A DNA stretch of 64,000 nt from an uncultured Acidobacteriia bacterium (GCA_903875575.1 CAIQWJ010000029.1:33800-97799), one strand, 5' to 3'; counted from the stretch's first letter, positions 17,670 to 26,985 are shown. Notes: generated by a model not told the origin, from the sequence alone. A program made the numbers and translations.

Positions 17670-19023
17670 TCCCGCCCGCCAGTTCGATCAGATTCGTGAT
17701 GCCGTACTGGTTCAGGATACTGACCGCAATGGACGACCGATACCCACCTGCGCAGTGAACGGCAATACGCCGTGTCCGCGGGACCTCGGCAATTCGCTCC
17801 TGTAAATGATTCAGCGGAATGTTCACACTGCCTTCCAGGTGTTTCGTATTCCATTCGCGAGGGGCGCGGATGTCGACAACCAGGGGCGGATTTTCCGACG
17901 CGAGTTCCTCTGCCAGCATGGACGCGCTCACCCGCTCAGTAGGCCAGACCAGATCTCCCCTCTCCGCCAGCGCGGCCATTCCGCCATGCAGATGACCCTT
18001 CACGTGATCGAACCCGATTCTCCCCAGCCGAAGTGCCGCCTCCTCTTCGCGGCCCGGTTCGGCAATGATCACGATGGGTTTCGCACGGTCCAGCAATGTC
18101 CCGGCCCAGGTGGCATACTGTCCGCCCAGCCCGATATTGAGGCTGCCCGCCAGATGGCCCTTGGCAAACTCAGCGGCATCGCGCACATCAAGAATCTGCG
18201 CACCCGCGTCGCCCATTCGAAGGACCTCGTCCAGTTCAATCGGCTTCAGGACCTGCCGCAGCGTCTGGTCCAGTGTCGCGTGCTCACGCGTATTCAAAAT
18301 TGCGTCATACGTGAAGTACGCCGGTGCCTCCGGCTGATCGGCGGTGACCAGTCGGATGAATTCTTCTTTCGTCATCGGCTGAAGCGCGTAGTTCAGGCGG
18401 CGCTGATCGCCAAGCGTGGACACCGTGTCGGAGGAGAGCTGTTTTCCGCACAGCGACCCCGCGCCATGTGCGGGATACACCAGCGTCTCATCGGGAAGGG
18501 CCAGCAGCTTGTCGTGCAAAGAGTCGTAGAGATATCCACCGAGCGCCTGCGCCGTCCAGCCAAGGGACGCACGGAGATCAGGCCTCCCGACATCGCCGAT
18601 AAACAACGTGTCGCCGGTCAGCACAGCGTGGGGCTTGGTCGCGTCTTTTTGCAAATCGAAAACGAGAATCGAGATGGATTCGATCGTGTGCCCGGGAGTC
18701 TCCAGAACCTGTAACCTCATCCTCGTGAACTCAAGAGCCTCGCCGTCCTTCATCGGAACGAATGAGTATTCCGCCTGAGCCTTTGACCCGAGCCGGATAT
18801 CCGCACCACAACGGTCCCGCAGTTCCAGATGTCCGGCGAGAAAATCGGCGTGGAAATGCGTCAGGAAGACGTGGCGGATCTTCACGCCCAGACGGTCTGC
18901 GTCGTCCAGATATTGCTGGATGTCCCGCTGTGGGTCGACCACGACTGCGATGCGGCTGACCTCGTCCGCCAGCAGATACGACGCATGCGCAAGACAGCCC
19001 AGATAGTACTGTTTGAGGACCAT
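17623..19023 (-). CDS. Metallo-beta-lactamase fold protein with two rhodanese domains (persulfide dioxygenase/sulfurtransferase-like)
   Basis: 466 residues from the ATG at 19023 (LKQYYLGCLAHASYLL follows). Domain 1 (about 1-250) is a metallo-hydrolase with LTHFHADFLAGHLEL, VLETPGHTIESISI and LTGDTLFIGDVGRPDL, as in persulfide dioxygenase/CstB-like proteins. Domain 2 (about 260-355) is a rhodanese, but the active-site loop reads PIVIIAEPGREEEAAL and has no Cys. Domain 3 (about 370-466) is a second rhodanese with an active-site Cys in RIAVHCAGGYRSSIAV. So it probably oxidises or transfers persulfide sulfur with one live rhodanese. It has a 47 bp convergent overlap with the gene at 17208. Confidence 0.88.
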   Translation of the reverse strand: MVLKQYYLGCLAHASYLLADEVSRIAVVVDPQRDIQQYLDDADRLGVKIRHVFLTHFHADFLAGHLELRDRCGADIRLGSKAQAEYSFVPMKDGEALEFTRMRLQVLETPGHTIESISILVFDLQKDATKPHAVLTGDTLFIGDVGRPDLRASLGWTAQALGGYLYDSLHDKLLALPDETLVYPAHGAGSLCGKQLSSDTVSTLGDQRRLNYALQPMTKEEFIRLVTADQPEAPAYFTYDAILNTREHATLDQTLRQVLKPIELDEVLRMGDAGAQILDVRDAAEFAKGHLAGSLNIGLGGQYATWAGTLLDRAKPIVIIAEPGREEEAALRLGRIGFDHVKGHLHGGMAALAERGDLVWPTERVSASMLAEELASENPPLVVDIRAPREWNTKHLEGSVNIPLNHLQERIAEVPRTRRIAVHCAGGYRSSIAVSILNQYGITNLIELAGGITAWEAARYPVVSST

Positions 19024-19083
19024 CGCTGCCCATTGTAAAACACGCCCAAGCAATTCCAGCCTTACGAACCATAAATAAAGCGA

Positions 19084-19416
19084 TCAGGCAGGCCCGGCGA
19101 TTTCCGTACAAAACTCCAACTGAATACCACCGCCTTCCGGGAACTGATCGGAGCGCCGGCCCTCAGAAGTCAAACGCACTTTGAACGTTTCTGAAACGGA
19201 AAACATCTCCGCTCTCCTGACGGGTGCCATGGGACCGCTAAGGATTCGACCACAAGCAAAGAATGCTCCAAGGTACATTCTGCGCCCTCCAAAGGGCCCG
19301 CAGTTGGGGCAGCCGCACACTTCGGGGCTGCCTTGCTCGATTCGCTCGCAGCAGGCACGGTTCCGGGAGGGTTCCGCCTCGACTGTCCACGGCCCAATCT
19401 GGATTGTGACTGGCAT
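19084..19416 (-). CDS. Cys-rich small protein; apparent internally deleted member of a conserved family
   Basis: 110 residues. It begins MPVTIQIGPWTVEAEP, has a CGCPNC motif, then YLGAFFACGRILSGP and a C-terminal GGGIQLEFCTEI. I recall a widespread bacterial family of about 150 residues with the order GPW-V-EA ... C-x-C-x-x-C-x-NF ... YGGWFHFVG ... F-V-FT ... VQLEF. Here the piece between the Cys motif and the YGGWFHF-like strand (normally carrying a VYPxxF and a KEAEV stretch) seems to be missing, about 30-40 residues, while the frame is kept. It may be a shortened but expressed protein, or a dying gene. No function is known to me. Confidence 0.45.
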   Translation of the reverse strand: MPVTIQIGPWTVEAEPSRNRACCERIEQGSPEVCGCPNCGPFGGRRMYLGAFFACGRILSGPMAPVRRAEMFSVSETFKVRLTSEGRRSDQFPEGGGIQLEFCTEIAGPA

Positions 19417-19446
19417 ACAAGCCTAACTCAGAGTCGCCGTTCGCCA

Positions 19447-21225
19447 CTAATGCGAATGCCGCGGCACAACCTCCCGCAGATCCCCATAACCCACCGCAAA
19501 CTCCAGGCAAGCCCCCGTATCCAGTTGCCCGACATGCGCGCGATACAACTCCTGCCACGGCGAATCGTTCCGCAACTTCACTGGCGGCAGCGCCTGCCGC
19601 CGCGCTTCAATCTCCTCATCACTCACCAGCAGATCCACTCGCCGATTCTTCAGATCCACCTTGACCATATCGCCCGATTGCAAAATCGCCAGATTCCCGC
19701 CCGCCGCCGATTCCGGCACGGTATGCAGAATCGACGGACTATCCGACGTCCCGCTCTGCCGCCCATCGCCCATACACGGCAGCATCCTCATCCCGCTGCG
19801 CACCAGCGCGCCGGGCGGCGTCATATTCACAACTTCCGACGACCCCGGATATCCCAGCGGTCCCGTCCCGCGCACCACCAGCATGCAGTGTTCGTCGATA
19901 TTCAGCTTTGGATCGTCGATATGCTTCCGGTAATCCTCCGGCCCATCGAACACGATGACCCTCGACGTGAAGCATTCTTCCGAACCCGGCGTAGACAGGA
20001 ACCGCCGCCGGAACTCCTCGCTCACCACCGAAGTCTTGATCAGCGCCGAGGTAAACAGATTCCCGCTCAGCACCATGAACCCGCCCTGTTTCTTCAGCGG
20101 ATTCGAATACGGGCGAATGATCTTCTCATCCAGAATGCGAACGTCCCGGCAATTCTCTCCCACGGTGCGACCGTTCGCGGTGATGGCATCGGCATGCAAG
20201 CGTCCGGCCCGAACCAGTTCGCCCATGATCGCCGGGACGCCGCCCGCGCGATGAAAGCCCTGCCCCAGATACTCGCCGGCTGGCTGCACATTCGCCAACA
20301 GCGGAACATCGTGACCGACCGTCTCAAAATCCTTCACATCTACGTCAACGCCCATATGCCGCGCAATGGCCGTAATGTGCGGGGCGCAGTTCGTCGAACC
20401 GCCAATCGCCGAGTTCACGACTATCGCGTTCTCAAAGGCCTGTCGCGTCAGGATCTTCTTCGGCGTCAGATCCTCCCGCACCATTTCAACGATTCGCCGG
20501 CCTGTCTCATAAGCCATGCGCGCCCGTGCGCCATCGGGTGCCGGTATCGCCGCGCATCCCGGAAGGGACATCCCCAGCGCTTCCGCCACTGAGTTCATAG
20601 ACAGCGCCGTACCCATCGTGTTGCAGTGACCCGGTCCGGGCGACGATTGACACGTAATCTCAATGAGTTCATCGTCCGTAATCTGTCCCGCCGCGCGCAG
20701 CCTGCGCGCTTCCCAAAGCGCGGTGCCGGAACCAGCCAGTTTGCCGTTGTAGTAGCTATCGATCATCGGTCCGCCCGAAAGCACAATCGCGGGCAGATTC
20801 ACTGTTGCGGCAGCCATCAAACTCGCAGGCGTGGTCTTGTCGCAGGCCGTGGTCAGCACCACACCGTCAAATGGATACCCGCAAAGAATCTCCACGAGTC
20901 CCATGGATGCGAGATTGCGATCCAGCGCCGCCGTCGGTCGCCGGCAACTCTCCTGCATCGGATGCAGCGGGAACTCGATCGGCACGCCGCCAGCATCACG
21001 AATGCCATCTTTCACGCGCGCCGCCAGTGACAGATGAATCCGATTGCAGGGCGTTAGTTCGCTGCCCGATTGTGAAATGCCGATGATGGGCCGCCCGGAT
21101 TGCAGTTCTTTCCGGGTGAGTCCCCAGATCATGTAGCGGTCAATGTAAATGGCGGTTTCGCCAGGCTCTGCCGGGTCGTTAAACCAGATCTCACTGCGCA
21201 GGCGATGCGGTGTGTCGGTGCTCAA
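19447..21225 (-). CDS. IlvD/Edd-family dehydratase, probably sugar-acid (arabonate/xylonate-type)
   Basis: 592 residues. Iron-sulfur and active-site segments of the IlvD/Edd family are present: [16 protein letters not shown] near residue 50, [17 protein letters not shown] near 127, and [15 protein letters not shown] near 195, each with a conserved Cys. The N-terminal stretch [20 protein letters not shown] is typical of the sugar-acid branch (L-arabonate or D-xylonate dehydratases) rather than dihydroxy-acid dehydratase of branched-chain synthesis. It starts at a TTG with GAGGGA upstream and is divergent from uvrB. It could serve the same sugar-acid metabolism as the kinase/isomerase genes at 52-55 kb, but that link is inferred. 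Confidence 0.85.
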   Translation of the reverse strand: MSTDTPHRLRSEIWFNDPAEPGETAIYIDRYMIWGLTRKELQSGRPIIGISQSGSELTPCNRIHLSLAARVKDGIRDAGGVPIEFPLHPMQESCRRPTAALDRNLASMGLVEILCGYPFDGVVLTTACDKTTPASLMAAATVNLPAIVLSGGPMIDSYYNGKLAGSGTALWEARRLRAAGQITDDELIEITCQSSPGPGHCNTMGTALSMNSVAEALGMSLPGCAAIPAPDGARARMAYETGRRIVEMVREDLTPKKILTRQAFENAIVVNSAIGGSTNCAPHITAIARHMGVDVDVKDFETVGHDVPLLANVQPAGEYLGQGFHRAGGVPAIMGELVRAGRLHADAITANGRTVGENCRDVRILDEKIIRPYSNPLKKQGGFMVLSGNLFTSALIKTSVVSEEFRRRFLSTPGSEECFTSRVIVFDGPEDYRKHIDDPKLNIDEHCMLVVRGTGPLGYPGSSEVVNMTPPGALVRSGMRMLPCMGDGRQSGTSDSPSILHTVPESAAGGNLAILQSGDMVKVDLKNRRVDLLVSDEEIEARRQALPPVKLRNDSPWQELYRAHVGQLDTGACLEFAVGYGDLREVVPRHSH

Positions 21226-21272
21226 GAAAATTCCCTCGGTTAATACGTTATCAGGAGCCAGCCGCCGCCCCC

Positions 21273-21278
21273 TATACT
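21273..21278 (+). promoter_or_regulatory. -10 box for uvrB, predicted leaderless
   Basis: TATACT, starting 12 nt before the uvrB ATG. A transcript would start about 7 nt after the hexamer, at or next to the A of the ATG. A weak TTATCA lies 19 nt upstream as a possible -35. There is no purine-rich Shine-Dalgarno between the hexamer and the start codon. Confidence 0.45.
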
Positions 21279-21284
21279 GATTTC

Positions 21285-23282
21285 ATGCCCTTCAATCTGG
21301 CCGTAAACTACAGTCCTCAGGGCGACCAGAAGGCCGCCATTGCGGAACTCGCGCGCGGCATCGAAGACGGCGAGAAGCATCAGGTTCTGCTCGGTGTCAC
21401 CGGCTCCGGCAAGACCTTTACGATGGCCAAGATCATCGAGCAACTGGACCGCCCCGCGCTCGTTCTGGCCCACAACAAGACCCTCGCCGCCCAACTTTAC
21501 CACGAATTCAAGACCTTCTTCCCGTCAAACGCGGTGGAGTATTTCGTCAGCTATTACGACTATTACCAGCCCGAAGCCTTCATCCCTTCGAGCGGTGTCT
21601 ATATCGAAAAAGAAGCCACAGTAAACGAGGAACTCGACCGCCTCCGCCTCTCCGCCACCCGTTCCCTCTTCGAGCGCCGCGACTGCGTCATCGTCTCCAG
21701 CGTCAGCTGTATCTACGGCCTCGGATCGCCGGAAGCCTACTACGGCATGTTGCTGATGCTCGAAAAAGGCCAGCAAATCACCCGTAAAGAGATCATCGCC
21801 AAGCTGGTGGAGATTCTCTACGACCGCAACGATCTCGATTTCCGTCGCGGTGCTTTTCGCGTGCGTGGCGACGTGATTGAAATCTATCCTACCTACGACG
21901 AGTCCGCCTTCCGCATCGAAATGTGGGGCGACGAAGTAGAGCATCTCTCGCGCATCGATCCTTTGACCGGCGAAATCCTCCAGGTCTACCAGCGCCTGCC
22001 CATCTATCCGAAGACCCACTATGTGATGTCGCGGCTCACCAAGGACGCGGCCATCGAATCCATCAAGGCTGAACTCGAAGCCTGGCGGCCACAACTGGAA
22101 AAGCAGGGCAAATTGGTGGAAGCCCAGCGCCTGCACCAGCGCACAATGTTCGATCTCGAAATGATCAAAGAGATCGGCTTCTGCCACGGCATCGAAAACT
22201 ATTCGCGCCACTTTTCCCACCGTCTCCCGGGTGAAGCGCCGCCAACTCTGCTCGACTATCTGCCGGACGACGCACTGATGTTCCTCGACGAAAGTCACCA
22301 GACTATCCCGCAGCTTCACGGCATGTACCACGGCGACCGCTCACGCAAGGAGGTCCTGGTGGCGCACGGGTTCCGCATGCCCAGCGCGCTCGATAACCGC
22401 CCGCTGACGTTCGAAGAGTTCGAACACCGGGTCAACCAGATCGTTTACGTTTCAGCCACTCCAGGCCCTTACGAACTGACCAAATCCGGTGGCGTTGTGG
22501 TGGAACAGATCATCCGACCCACTGGGCTGCTGGATCCTGAAGTGGAGATACGTCCCATCCGCGGGCAGGTAGACGACCTCCTGCACGAAATCCGTCTACG
22601 CACCGCGAAGAACCAACGCGTGCTCGTCACCACCCTGACAAAACGCATGGCGGAAGATCTTTCGGAATACTACGCGGAAGCCGGCGTCAAGTGCAACTAC
22701 CTCCACTCCGAAGTCAGCACTCTGGACCGCATCAAGATCCTGCGCGATCTCCGACGGGGCGAGTTCGATGTTTTAATTGGCATCAATCTCCTGCGGGAAG
22801 GTCTCGACCTGCCGGAAGTCTCGCTGGTCGCGATTCTCGACGCCGACAAAGAAGGTTTTCTCCGCTCCATGGGCTCGCTCATTCAAACCATGGGCCGCGC
22901 TGCGCGTCATCTGGAGGGCCGCGCCATCCTTTACGCCGACGTCATGACTGATTCCATGAAACGGGCTATCGACGAAACCAATCGCCGGCGCACCACCCAG
23001 AAGCAATACAACGAAGAACACAACATTACCCCGCAATCCATCATCAAACCCATCGATATGATGCTGATCGCCATCGCGGAAGGTGACTACGTCACCGTTC
23101 CCGACGAAACGGAAGCGGACGCCGAACTGCCGCCGGCGGAGCGTGAAAAGCTGATTGAGGACCTCGAACGCGCCATGAAAGAAGCAGCCCGCAAGTTTGA
23201 ATTCGAGCAGGCCGCACAGCTTCGCGATAGAATCAAACAACTTCGGACAAAAGACGTTGCGGGCATCGGAATCCCAGATTAA
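21285..23282 (+). CDS. uvrB: Excinuclease ABC subunit B
   Basis: 665 residues, normal length. Helicase motifs are all visible: Walker [17 protein letters not shown], the DNA-clamping beta-hairpin region [20 protein letters not shown], motif II-type [14 protein letters not shown], motif [18 protein letters not shown], and the C-terminal UVR domain ([20 protein letters not shown]) that contacts UvrC. It loads onto damage after UvrA in nucleotide excision repair. The ATG at 21285 is chosen because the family begins at this point ([15 protein letters not shown]). The 3' end overlaps the next gene. A TATACT box 12 nt upstream suggests leaderless mRNA. Confidence 0.97.
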   Translation: MPFNLAVNYSPQGDQKAAIAELARGIEDGEKHQVLLGVTGSGKTFTMAKIIEQLDRPALVLAHNKTLAAQLYHEFKTFFPSNAVEYFVSYYDYYQPEAFIPSSGVYIEKEATVNEELDRLRLSATRSLFERRDCVIVSSVSCIYGLGSPEAYYGMLLMLEKGQQITRKEIIAKLVEILYDRNDLDFRRGAFRVRGDVIEIYPTYDESAFRIEMWGDEVEHLSRIDPLTGEILQVYQRLPIYPKTHYVMSRLTKDAAIESIKAELEAWRPQLEKQGKLVEAQRLHQRTMFDLEMIKEIGFCHGIENYSRHFSHRLPGEAPPTLLDYLPDDALMFLDESHQTIPQLHGMYHGDRSRKEVLVAHGFRMPSALDNRPLTFEEFEHRVNQIVYVSATPGPYELTKSGGVVVEQIIRPTGLLDPEVEIRPIRGQVDDLLHEIRLRTAKNQRVLVTTLTKRMAEDLSEYYAEAGVKCNYLHSEVSTLDRIKILRDLRRGEFDVLIGINLLREGLDLPEVSLVAILDADKEGFLRSMGSLIQTMGRAARHLEGRAILYADVMTDSMKRAIDETNRRRTTQKQYNEEHNITPQSIIKPIDMMLIAIAEGDYVTVPDETEADAELPPAEREKLIEDLERAMKEAARKFEFEQAAQLRDRIKQLRTKDVAGIGIPD

Positions 23283-24108
23283 GTACGGCGTAATTGGCGG
23301 CGGCGCTCTGAGCAAGAGCCTCATCGGCAAACTCCCGCGCAAAGCCCGGCAAATTGGCCCGGTGGTCAGTGTCTCGTACCGAAACGCCAGCCGAATCACT
23401 AACGTCATGCGCGCGGGGCATCCGGCGCTCGTCGAAGAACTGGACGGCATCCCGATCATTCTCCTCCACGCGCAGGCTGATCAGATGCGCGCAATCGCAG
23501 TCTTACTCGAAGACGCGAAGATCCGCTGGAAAGGCAAGTGCCTCATTTTCTGCGATTGCGACGCCCCCGTCGCGATTGTGCATAGCTTTCGAGCGCTTGG
23601 CGCCAGCACCGCCGTAGCCCGCCAGTTCGGAATTGCCGGCAAGATCATGCTGGAAGGCCAACCTGCGGCGCTTGCATGCGCGCACCGTCTGGCCGCGGAG
23701 TTACGTCTCCGGCCAATCGAAATCGCCATGGGCGCCGGTTACCTGTTCGCCGCCGTCCAGACCCTGTCCACAGCCGTTACCACGCCGCTCGTGGACCGCG
23801 CCGCCGACATGCTGCGGGCCGCTGGCCTCGGCGACAAGGATGCCGTGAAAACAGCGACAGCCATGTTTGAACAAAGCATTCAGGAATACAGTCATTCCGG
23901 CAAACAGAGCTGGGCCTGGTACAAAGGGGAGCCCGACGTGGACGGGATTGAAGCCGAAATCGGCACCGTTGCGGAGGATTTCCGCGATCTTTTTCGTGAA
24001 TTGATTCTCTCCAGCTTCGATCACTTCGACAAACACCCGGAAATCGCCCTGAAACTGAAGGCGACCCGCCTGAGTGCGCTGGCCGCCGCGGGAACAGGGC
24101 GGCCATGA
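23257..24108 (+). CDS. Rossmann-fold/DUF2520-like oxidoreductase
   Basis: About 283 residues if started at the TTG at 23257. The N-terminus carries a dinucleotide-binding loop ([18 protein letters not shown]), then a strand-helix order seen in P5C-reductase-like and DUF2520 proteins ([27 protein letters not shown]). The C-terminal half is helical, as in the dimerisation domain of this group. No ATG is available; another in-frame TTG lies at 23197. Either start lies inside uvrB, so the genes overlap by 26 bp or more and are probably co-translated. Substrate is unknown; no catalytic residue can be named with confidence. The stop overlaps marC (ATGA). Confidence 0.7.
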   Translation: MRASESQIKYGVIGGGALSKSLIGKLPRKARQIGPVVSVSYRNASRITNVMRAGHPALVEELDGIPIILLHAQADQMRAIAVLLEDAKIRWKGKCLIFCDCDAPVAIVHSFRALGASTAVARQFGIAGKIMLEGQPAALACAHRLAAELRLRPIEIAMGAGYLFAAVQTLSTAVTTPLVDRAADMLRAAGLGDKDAVKTATAMFEQSIQEYSHSGKQSWAWYKGEPDVDGIEAEIGTVAEDFRDLFRELILSSFDHFDKHPEIALKLKATRLSALAAAGTGRP

Positions 24109-24761
24109 ACGCCACCGAGTTCATCGCTGCGCTGCAACTCGGGCTCGTCGCTCTCAGTTCCGTCTTCTTCCTTGTGGATCCTGTCGCCACCATTCCCGTC
24201 TTTCTTCACATGACCTCCAATGCGGGCCCGAAAGAGCGTTCAGGAATAGCACGAAGTGCCGCCTTAACCTGCTTCTTCGTGCTCGCAGGATTTTCGGTAG
24301 CGGGGACCCTGCTGTTTCATCTCCTGGGCATCACACTGCCGGCATTTCGAACTGCCGGCGGCATTATCCTCCTCCTTGTTGGGCTGGATATGGTGCAGGC
24401 CCGGCGCTCGGGCACCAAGGAAGTGCCCGGCGAGGCAGAGGAGGCGGCGGTGAGAAGCGATGCGGGCATCGTCCCCCTGGGTATGCCTATGCTCGCCGGT
24501 CCTGGTGCCATCTCGAACGTCGTGGTACTGATCGGCCAGGCATCCAACCTGTGGGAAAAGCTGATGGTCTATGCGGCCATCGCCGTAACCGCCCTCGCCT
24601 GCTACTTCGTGCTCGCCGGCGCTGGCAACGTCCGCAAACACATTAGCGAAACCGGCATTCACATCCTGACGCGAATCATGGGCATGCTCATTACAGCCCT
24701 CGCTGTGCAATTTATCGCCACGGGCGTGATCGCTCTGGGCCTCGTGCCCGCCGTTCGCTGA
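24105..24761 (+). CDS. MarC-family integral membrane protein
   Basis: 218 residues with about six hydrophobic segments. MarC family signs are ALSSVFFLVDPVATIPVFLH at the N-terminus, AGGIILLLVGLDMVQA, VPLGMPMLAGPGAISNVVVL in the middle, and ITRIMGMLI-like text near the end. Members were annotated as multiple antibiotic resistance or NAAT transporters, but the substrate is unclear. It starts with a 4 bp overlap (ATGA) with the preceding oxidoreductase gene and is the last gene of the uvrB unit, followed by a hairpin terminator. Confidence 0.87.
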   Translation: MNATEFIAALQLGLVALSSVFFLVDPVATIPVFLHMTSNAGPKERSGIARSAALTCFFVLAGFSVAGTLLFHLLGITLPAFRTAGGIILLLVGLDMVQARRSGTKEVPGEAEEAAVRSDAGIVPLGMPMLAGPGAISNVVVLIGQASNLWEKLMVYAAIAVTALACYFVLAGAGNVRKHISETGIHILTRIMGMLITALAVQFIATGVIALGLVPAVR

Positions 24762-24789
24762 GATGTCTGCAACCGGTTCAAACGTAATA

Positions 24790-24821
24790 AAGCCCGGCCA
24801 GAGGTGTCCCGTGCCGGGCTT
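24790..24821. terminator. Bidirectional hairpin terminator between marC and the DUF465 gene
   Basis: AAGCCCGGC and GCCGGGCTT form a perfect 9 bp stem with a 14 nt loop. On the plus strand it is followed by a short CTTC run. On the minus strand the stem is followed by TTATTACGTT, so it may stop both convergent transcripts. Confidence 0.75.
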
Positions 24822-24855
24822 CTTCAATTCTGCTGGAAAGCGCACCTGATGAATT

Positions 24856-25092
24856 TCAGCCTGCGTGCTGAAGCCTGTACTCGCTCACAATCTGCTCCAT
24901 CTGATCTTTCAATTGCAGCTTGAGTTTTTTCAGACGATGCTCCTCAATTTCCTCATCCGCCGACAGGGTCGGCTTACTCTCCAGCGTTTCCACGAGAGCG
25001 TCGTACTCGTGGTGCCGGGTCATGAGGTCGCGAAAGGTCTCATTCGTCTGCATCAGATGCGCTTTGAGTTCTTCCTGAATTGCCTTGTCCAT
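24856..25092 (-). CDS. DUF465/YdcH-family small protein
   Basis: 78 residues from the ATG at 25092, with AGGAGAG upstream. It has the features of YdcH/DUF465: a short helical hairpin, with a first helix containing FRDLMTRHHEYDALVETLES, then a charged loop (TLSADEEIEEHRLKKLKL) and a second helix. The family is mostly annotated as conserved small proteins of unknown role, and the second helix (KLQLKDQMEQIVSEY) looks coiled-coil. Single gene, convergent with marC. Confidence 0.8.
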   Translation of the reverse strand: MDKAIQEELKAHLMQTNETFRDLMTRHHEYDALVETLESKPTLSADEEIEEHRLKKLKLQLKDQMEQIVSEYRLQHAG

Positions 25093-25225
25093 CCTGGTCT
25101 CTCTCCTTAGAGTGGAGTTGCTCACCGGGCCCTTTTCCAGGACAACTCAGACCATCTGGCCCGGCGGGTAGCTTCACTTCATGTTTGAAGTGCGGCGGAA
25201 TCTTCCGCCGTCTAACTGGACTTTA

Positions 25226-25657
25226 TCACGGTCTCTTTTGCATGACAATAGCGTTTACATTCCCACTTCCGTAATAGCCCTTTCGAACCCCGGCACGCAC
25301 CCAGCCGTGGTGTTCATAAAGCCGTATGGCTGGCTCATTTGGCTCAGCCACTTCCAGAAAAATGTCCCCTGCCGCCTCTCGCGCCAGGGCTTTCAACAGA
25401 GAGGAAGCCACCCCCCGGCGGCGATAATCGGGCGAAACCGCCAAGTTCAGTAATTCGGCCTCATCCGGCGTCGATTGCCGCCATGCGCAGAACCCCGCGG
25501 GTATCCCTTTTTCTGCTTCCAGCACCGCAAACAGAATTCGGAAACCCGAGTAATCGCCCACCGGCCACTGGGCAGCTTCAGGCGAAGTCTGCTGAAGCCG
25601 CGCAATCGCAGGATAGTCCGCTTCGGCTGCCGCCCGGATGAGAATGGCATTGGTCAT
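25226..25657 (-). CDS. rimI: GNAT N-acetyltransferase, RimI-like
   Basis: 143 residues from the ATG at 25657. Acetyl-CoA-binding loop is SPDYRRRGVASSLLKAL (residues ~78-94), with LLNLAVSPDY before it and IFLEVAEPNEPAIRLYEHHG, then GVRKGYYGSGNVNAIVM after it. That order is typical of RimI, which acetylates the N-terminal Ala of ribosomal protein S18, and of related N-alpha-acetyltransferases. The frame is open far upstream, but that part is Arg-rich antisense sequence; the chosen start is where the family begins. No strong Shine-Dalgarno. Substrate assignment is by similarity only. Confidence 0.75.
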   Translation of the reverse strand: MTNAILIRAAAEADYPAIARLQQTSPEAAQWPVGDYSGFRILFAVLEAEKGIPAGFCAWRQSTPDEAELLNLAVSPDYRRRGVASSLLKALAREAAGDIFLEVAEPNEPAIRLYEHHGWVRAGVRKGYYGSGNVNAIVMQKRP

Positions 25658-25719
25658 AGCTGGGCCTGAATCCGGCATGTCCCATTGTCCCGCCAGCCGT
25701 GTTGTGATGGTATTTGGAC

Positions 25720-26316
25720 ATGACACCCATCGGGCATTCCACGCGACGCACAGCAGCCACTGTGGCCCTGGCTGTCTTGACCGTTGGCTTGCTGCTCCTC
25801 GCAGGCACCCCCGCGGCCGATGTCGCACACCAGAAGTTCGCTCGCATTGAAACCGGCACTTTGCCGGCCGGAATGCGCGTGGATCTGTCCGCCAGTGAAC
25901 TCAACGCCTGGGCTGCGGACGAGGCGATTATTTACGCCCCTGGCGCAACCCGCAATCTGCGACTCTCACTGACTACGAACGGCGCGTCCGGTTCCGCCAT
26001 GATCGACTTCCTGAAGCTACGCCAGGCCACAACGCATGAAGATCCCGGCTGGCTCATGCGGAATTTGTTTTCCGGCGAACGCCCGGTCTCCGTGAAGGTG
26101 CGCTTCGAATCGCGCAATCGCCGAGCCCGCGTCGATGTTGACCGGGTGGAGGTTTCCGGAGTCGCCATCGAGGGAGCAACCCTGAACTTCCTGGTCCAGA
26201 ACTGGCTGCGGCCCACGTTTCCGGACGTGAAGATCGATGAGTGGTTTGATCTTGGCTATCGTGTCGACAGGTTCACCGTGTTGCCGTCAGGCGCTTCCCT
26301 CTTCATCGGAAAGTAG
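25720..26316 (+). CDS. Exported or membrane-anchored protein of unknown function
   Basis: 198 residues. After TPIGHSTRRTAA comes one hydrophobic segment (TVALAVLTVGLLLLAG), a signal anchor or signal peptide. The rest alternates short strands: GTLPAGMRVDLSASELNAWA, then NLRLSLTTNGASGSAMIDFL, SVKVRFESRNRRARVDVDRV and a C-terminal DLGYRVDRFTVLPSGASLFI. This looks like an all-beta extracytoplasmic domain. I do not recognise a named family, though similar proteins occur in Acidobacteria as far as I recall. It is divergent from the rimI-like gene, convergent with the toxin gene, and has no obvious operon partner. Confidence 0.7.
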   Translation: MTPIGHSTRRTAATVALAVLTVGLLLLAGTPAADVAHQKFARIETGTLPAGMRVDLSASELNAWAADEAIIYAPGATRNLRLSLTTNGASGSAMIDFLKLRQATTHEDPGWLMRNLFSGERPVSVKVRFESRNRRARVDVDRVEVSGVAIEGATLNFLVQNWLRPTFPDVKIDEWFDLGYRVDRFTVLPSGASLFIGK

Positions 26317-26341
26317 AGCGGACTCACGCCGAATCCGGGAG

Positions 26342-26743
26342 TCACCATAACACGCGCACGCCGTATTGCTCGATGGCCTTATCGGGGGTCAAAATCGTCA
26401 AGCCATGCACAATGGCCTGTGCCACCAGCATGCGATCAAAGGGATCGGCGTGAAGAGCCGGAAGCCGGCCGGCGTGAAGCGCAGACTCCTCGTCGATCAA
26501 CAGCGATTCAATGCCGCTGGCTTCGCGCACTCGTGGTACAAAAACGTCTGGCCGTTCCGAGAGCGGAAGACGACCGGACGCGTGCTTGATACCGATCTCC
26601 CACGCCGATGACGCGCTGAGAAAACGCCTGTTCGCCTGATCGAGAAAAGCGGTCGAGGCTGTCTTACTTAGGCGTGGAGACCCCGACGCAATCCAGAGAA
26701 AAGTGCAGGTATCGAGCAGAATGCGCATTGCGAAATCTGTCAC
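26342..26743 (-). CDS. PIN-domain ribonuclease toxin, VapC-type
   Basis: 133 residues from a GTG that overlaps the antitoxin stop (GTGA); an ATG five codons later is the alternative. PIN-domain acidic residues are visible: LLDTCTFLW at the N-terminus (first Asp), SSAWEIGIK (Glu), and LHADPFDRMLVAQAI and ILTPDKAIEQY with further Asp. This order fits the VapC group that cuts tRNA or rRNA in the absence of antitoxin. It lies downstream of the Phd/YefM-type antitoxin with a 4 bp overlap, the usual type II toxin-antitoxin layout, which is regulated by the antitoxin or the complex binding the promoter. Confidence 0.88.
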   Translation of the reverse strand: MTDFAMRILLDTCTFLWIASGSPRLSKTASTAFLDQANRRFLSASSAWEIGIKHASGRLPLSERPDVFVPRVREASGIESLLIDEESALHAGRLPALHADPFDRMLVAQAIVHGLTILTPDKAIEQYGVRVLW

Positions 26744-26979
26744 TCTCCGTTAAAAAGGCGCAGCACTTCGTCGGGCAGTGGTTCGAAAAACGAGTCGGGG
26801 ACGACAAACTCACCCTTTGCAACCCCAATCCGGGGCTTACGGACAGGCTTCCCCCGAAGTGATCGGATTTCGGCTACCGGCTTGTTGCGGTTGCACAACA
26901 CGATTGTTTCGTCGGGCTGCAACTCCGCAAGATAGCGCGACAAGTTAGTTTTTGCGTCGTGGATATTCACCTGGCCCAT
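26740..26979 (-). CDS. Phd/YefM-family antitoxin
   Basis: 79 residues from the ATG at 26979; another ATG is two codons upstream (26985). The N-terminus MGQVNIHDAKTNLSRYL is the Phd/YefM DNA-binding fold, followed by ETIVLCNRNKPVAEI, a typical family strand. The C-terminal part (EFVVPDSFFEPLPDEVL) would wrap the toxin. It is the first gene of the pair with the PIN toxin. A TTGACT / CAGAAT promoter with a 17 bp spacer lies just upstream, and the -10 box begins 12 nt before the ATG at 26979, so the downstream ATG fits a leaderless message. Confidence 0.87.
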   Translation of the reverse strand: MGQVNIHDAKTNLSRYLAELQPDETIVLCNRNKPVAEIRSLRGKPVRKPRIGVAKGEFVVPDSFFEPLPDEVLRLFNGE

Positions 26980-26985
26980 GACCAT

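Noticed and set aside
19333..20592. 419-codon plus-strand frame opposite the IlvD/Edd dehydratase
   Set aside because: Composition is Arg/His/Pro-rich and it crosses from the 19.1 kb gene into the dehydratase; the real genes are on the minus strand.
26316..26345. GACTC/GAGTC stem between the exported protein and the PIN toxin
   Set aside because: Only 5 bp arms and no T run on either strand; not called a terminator.
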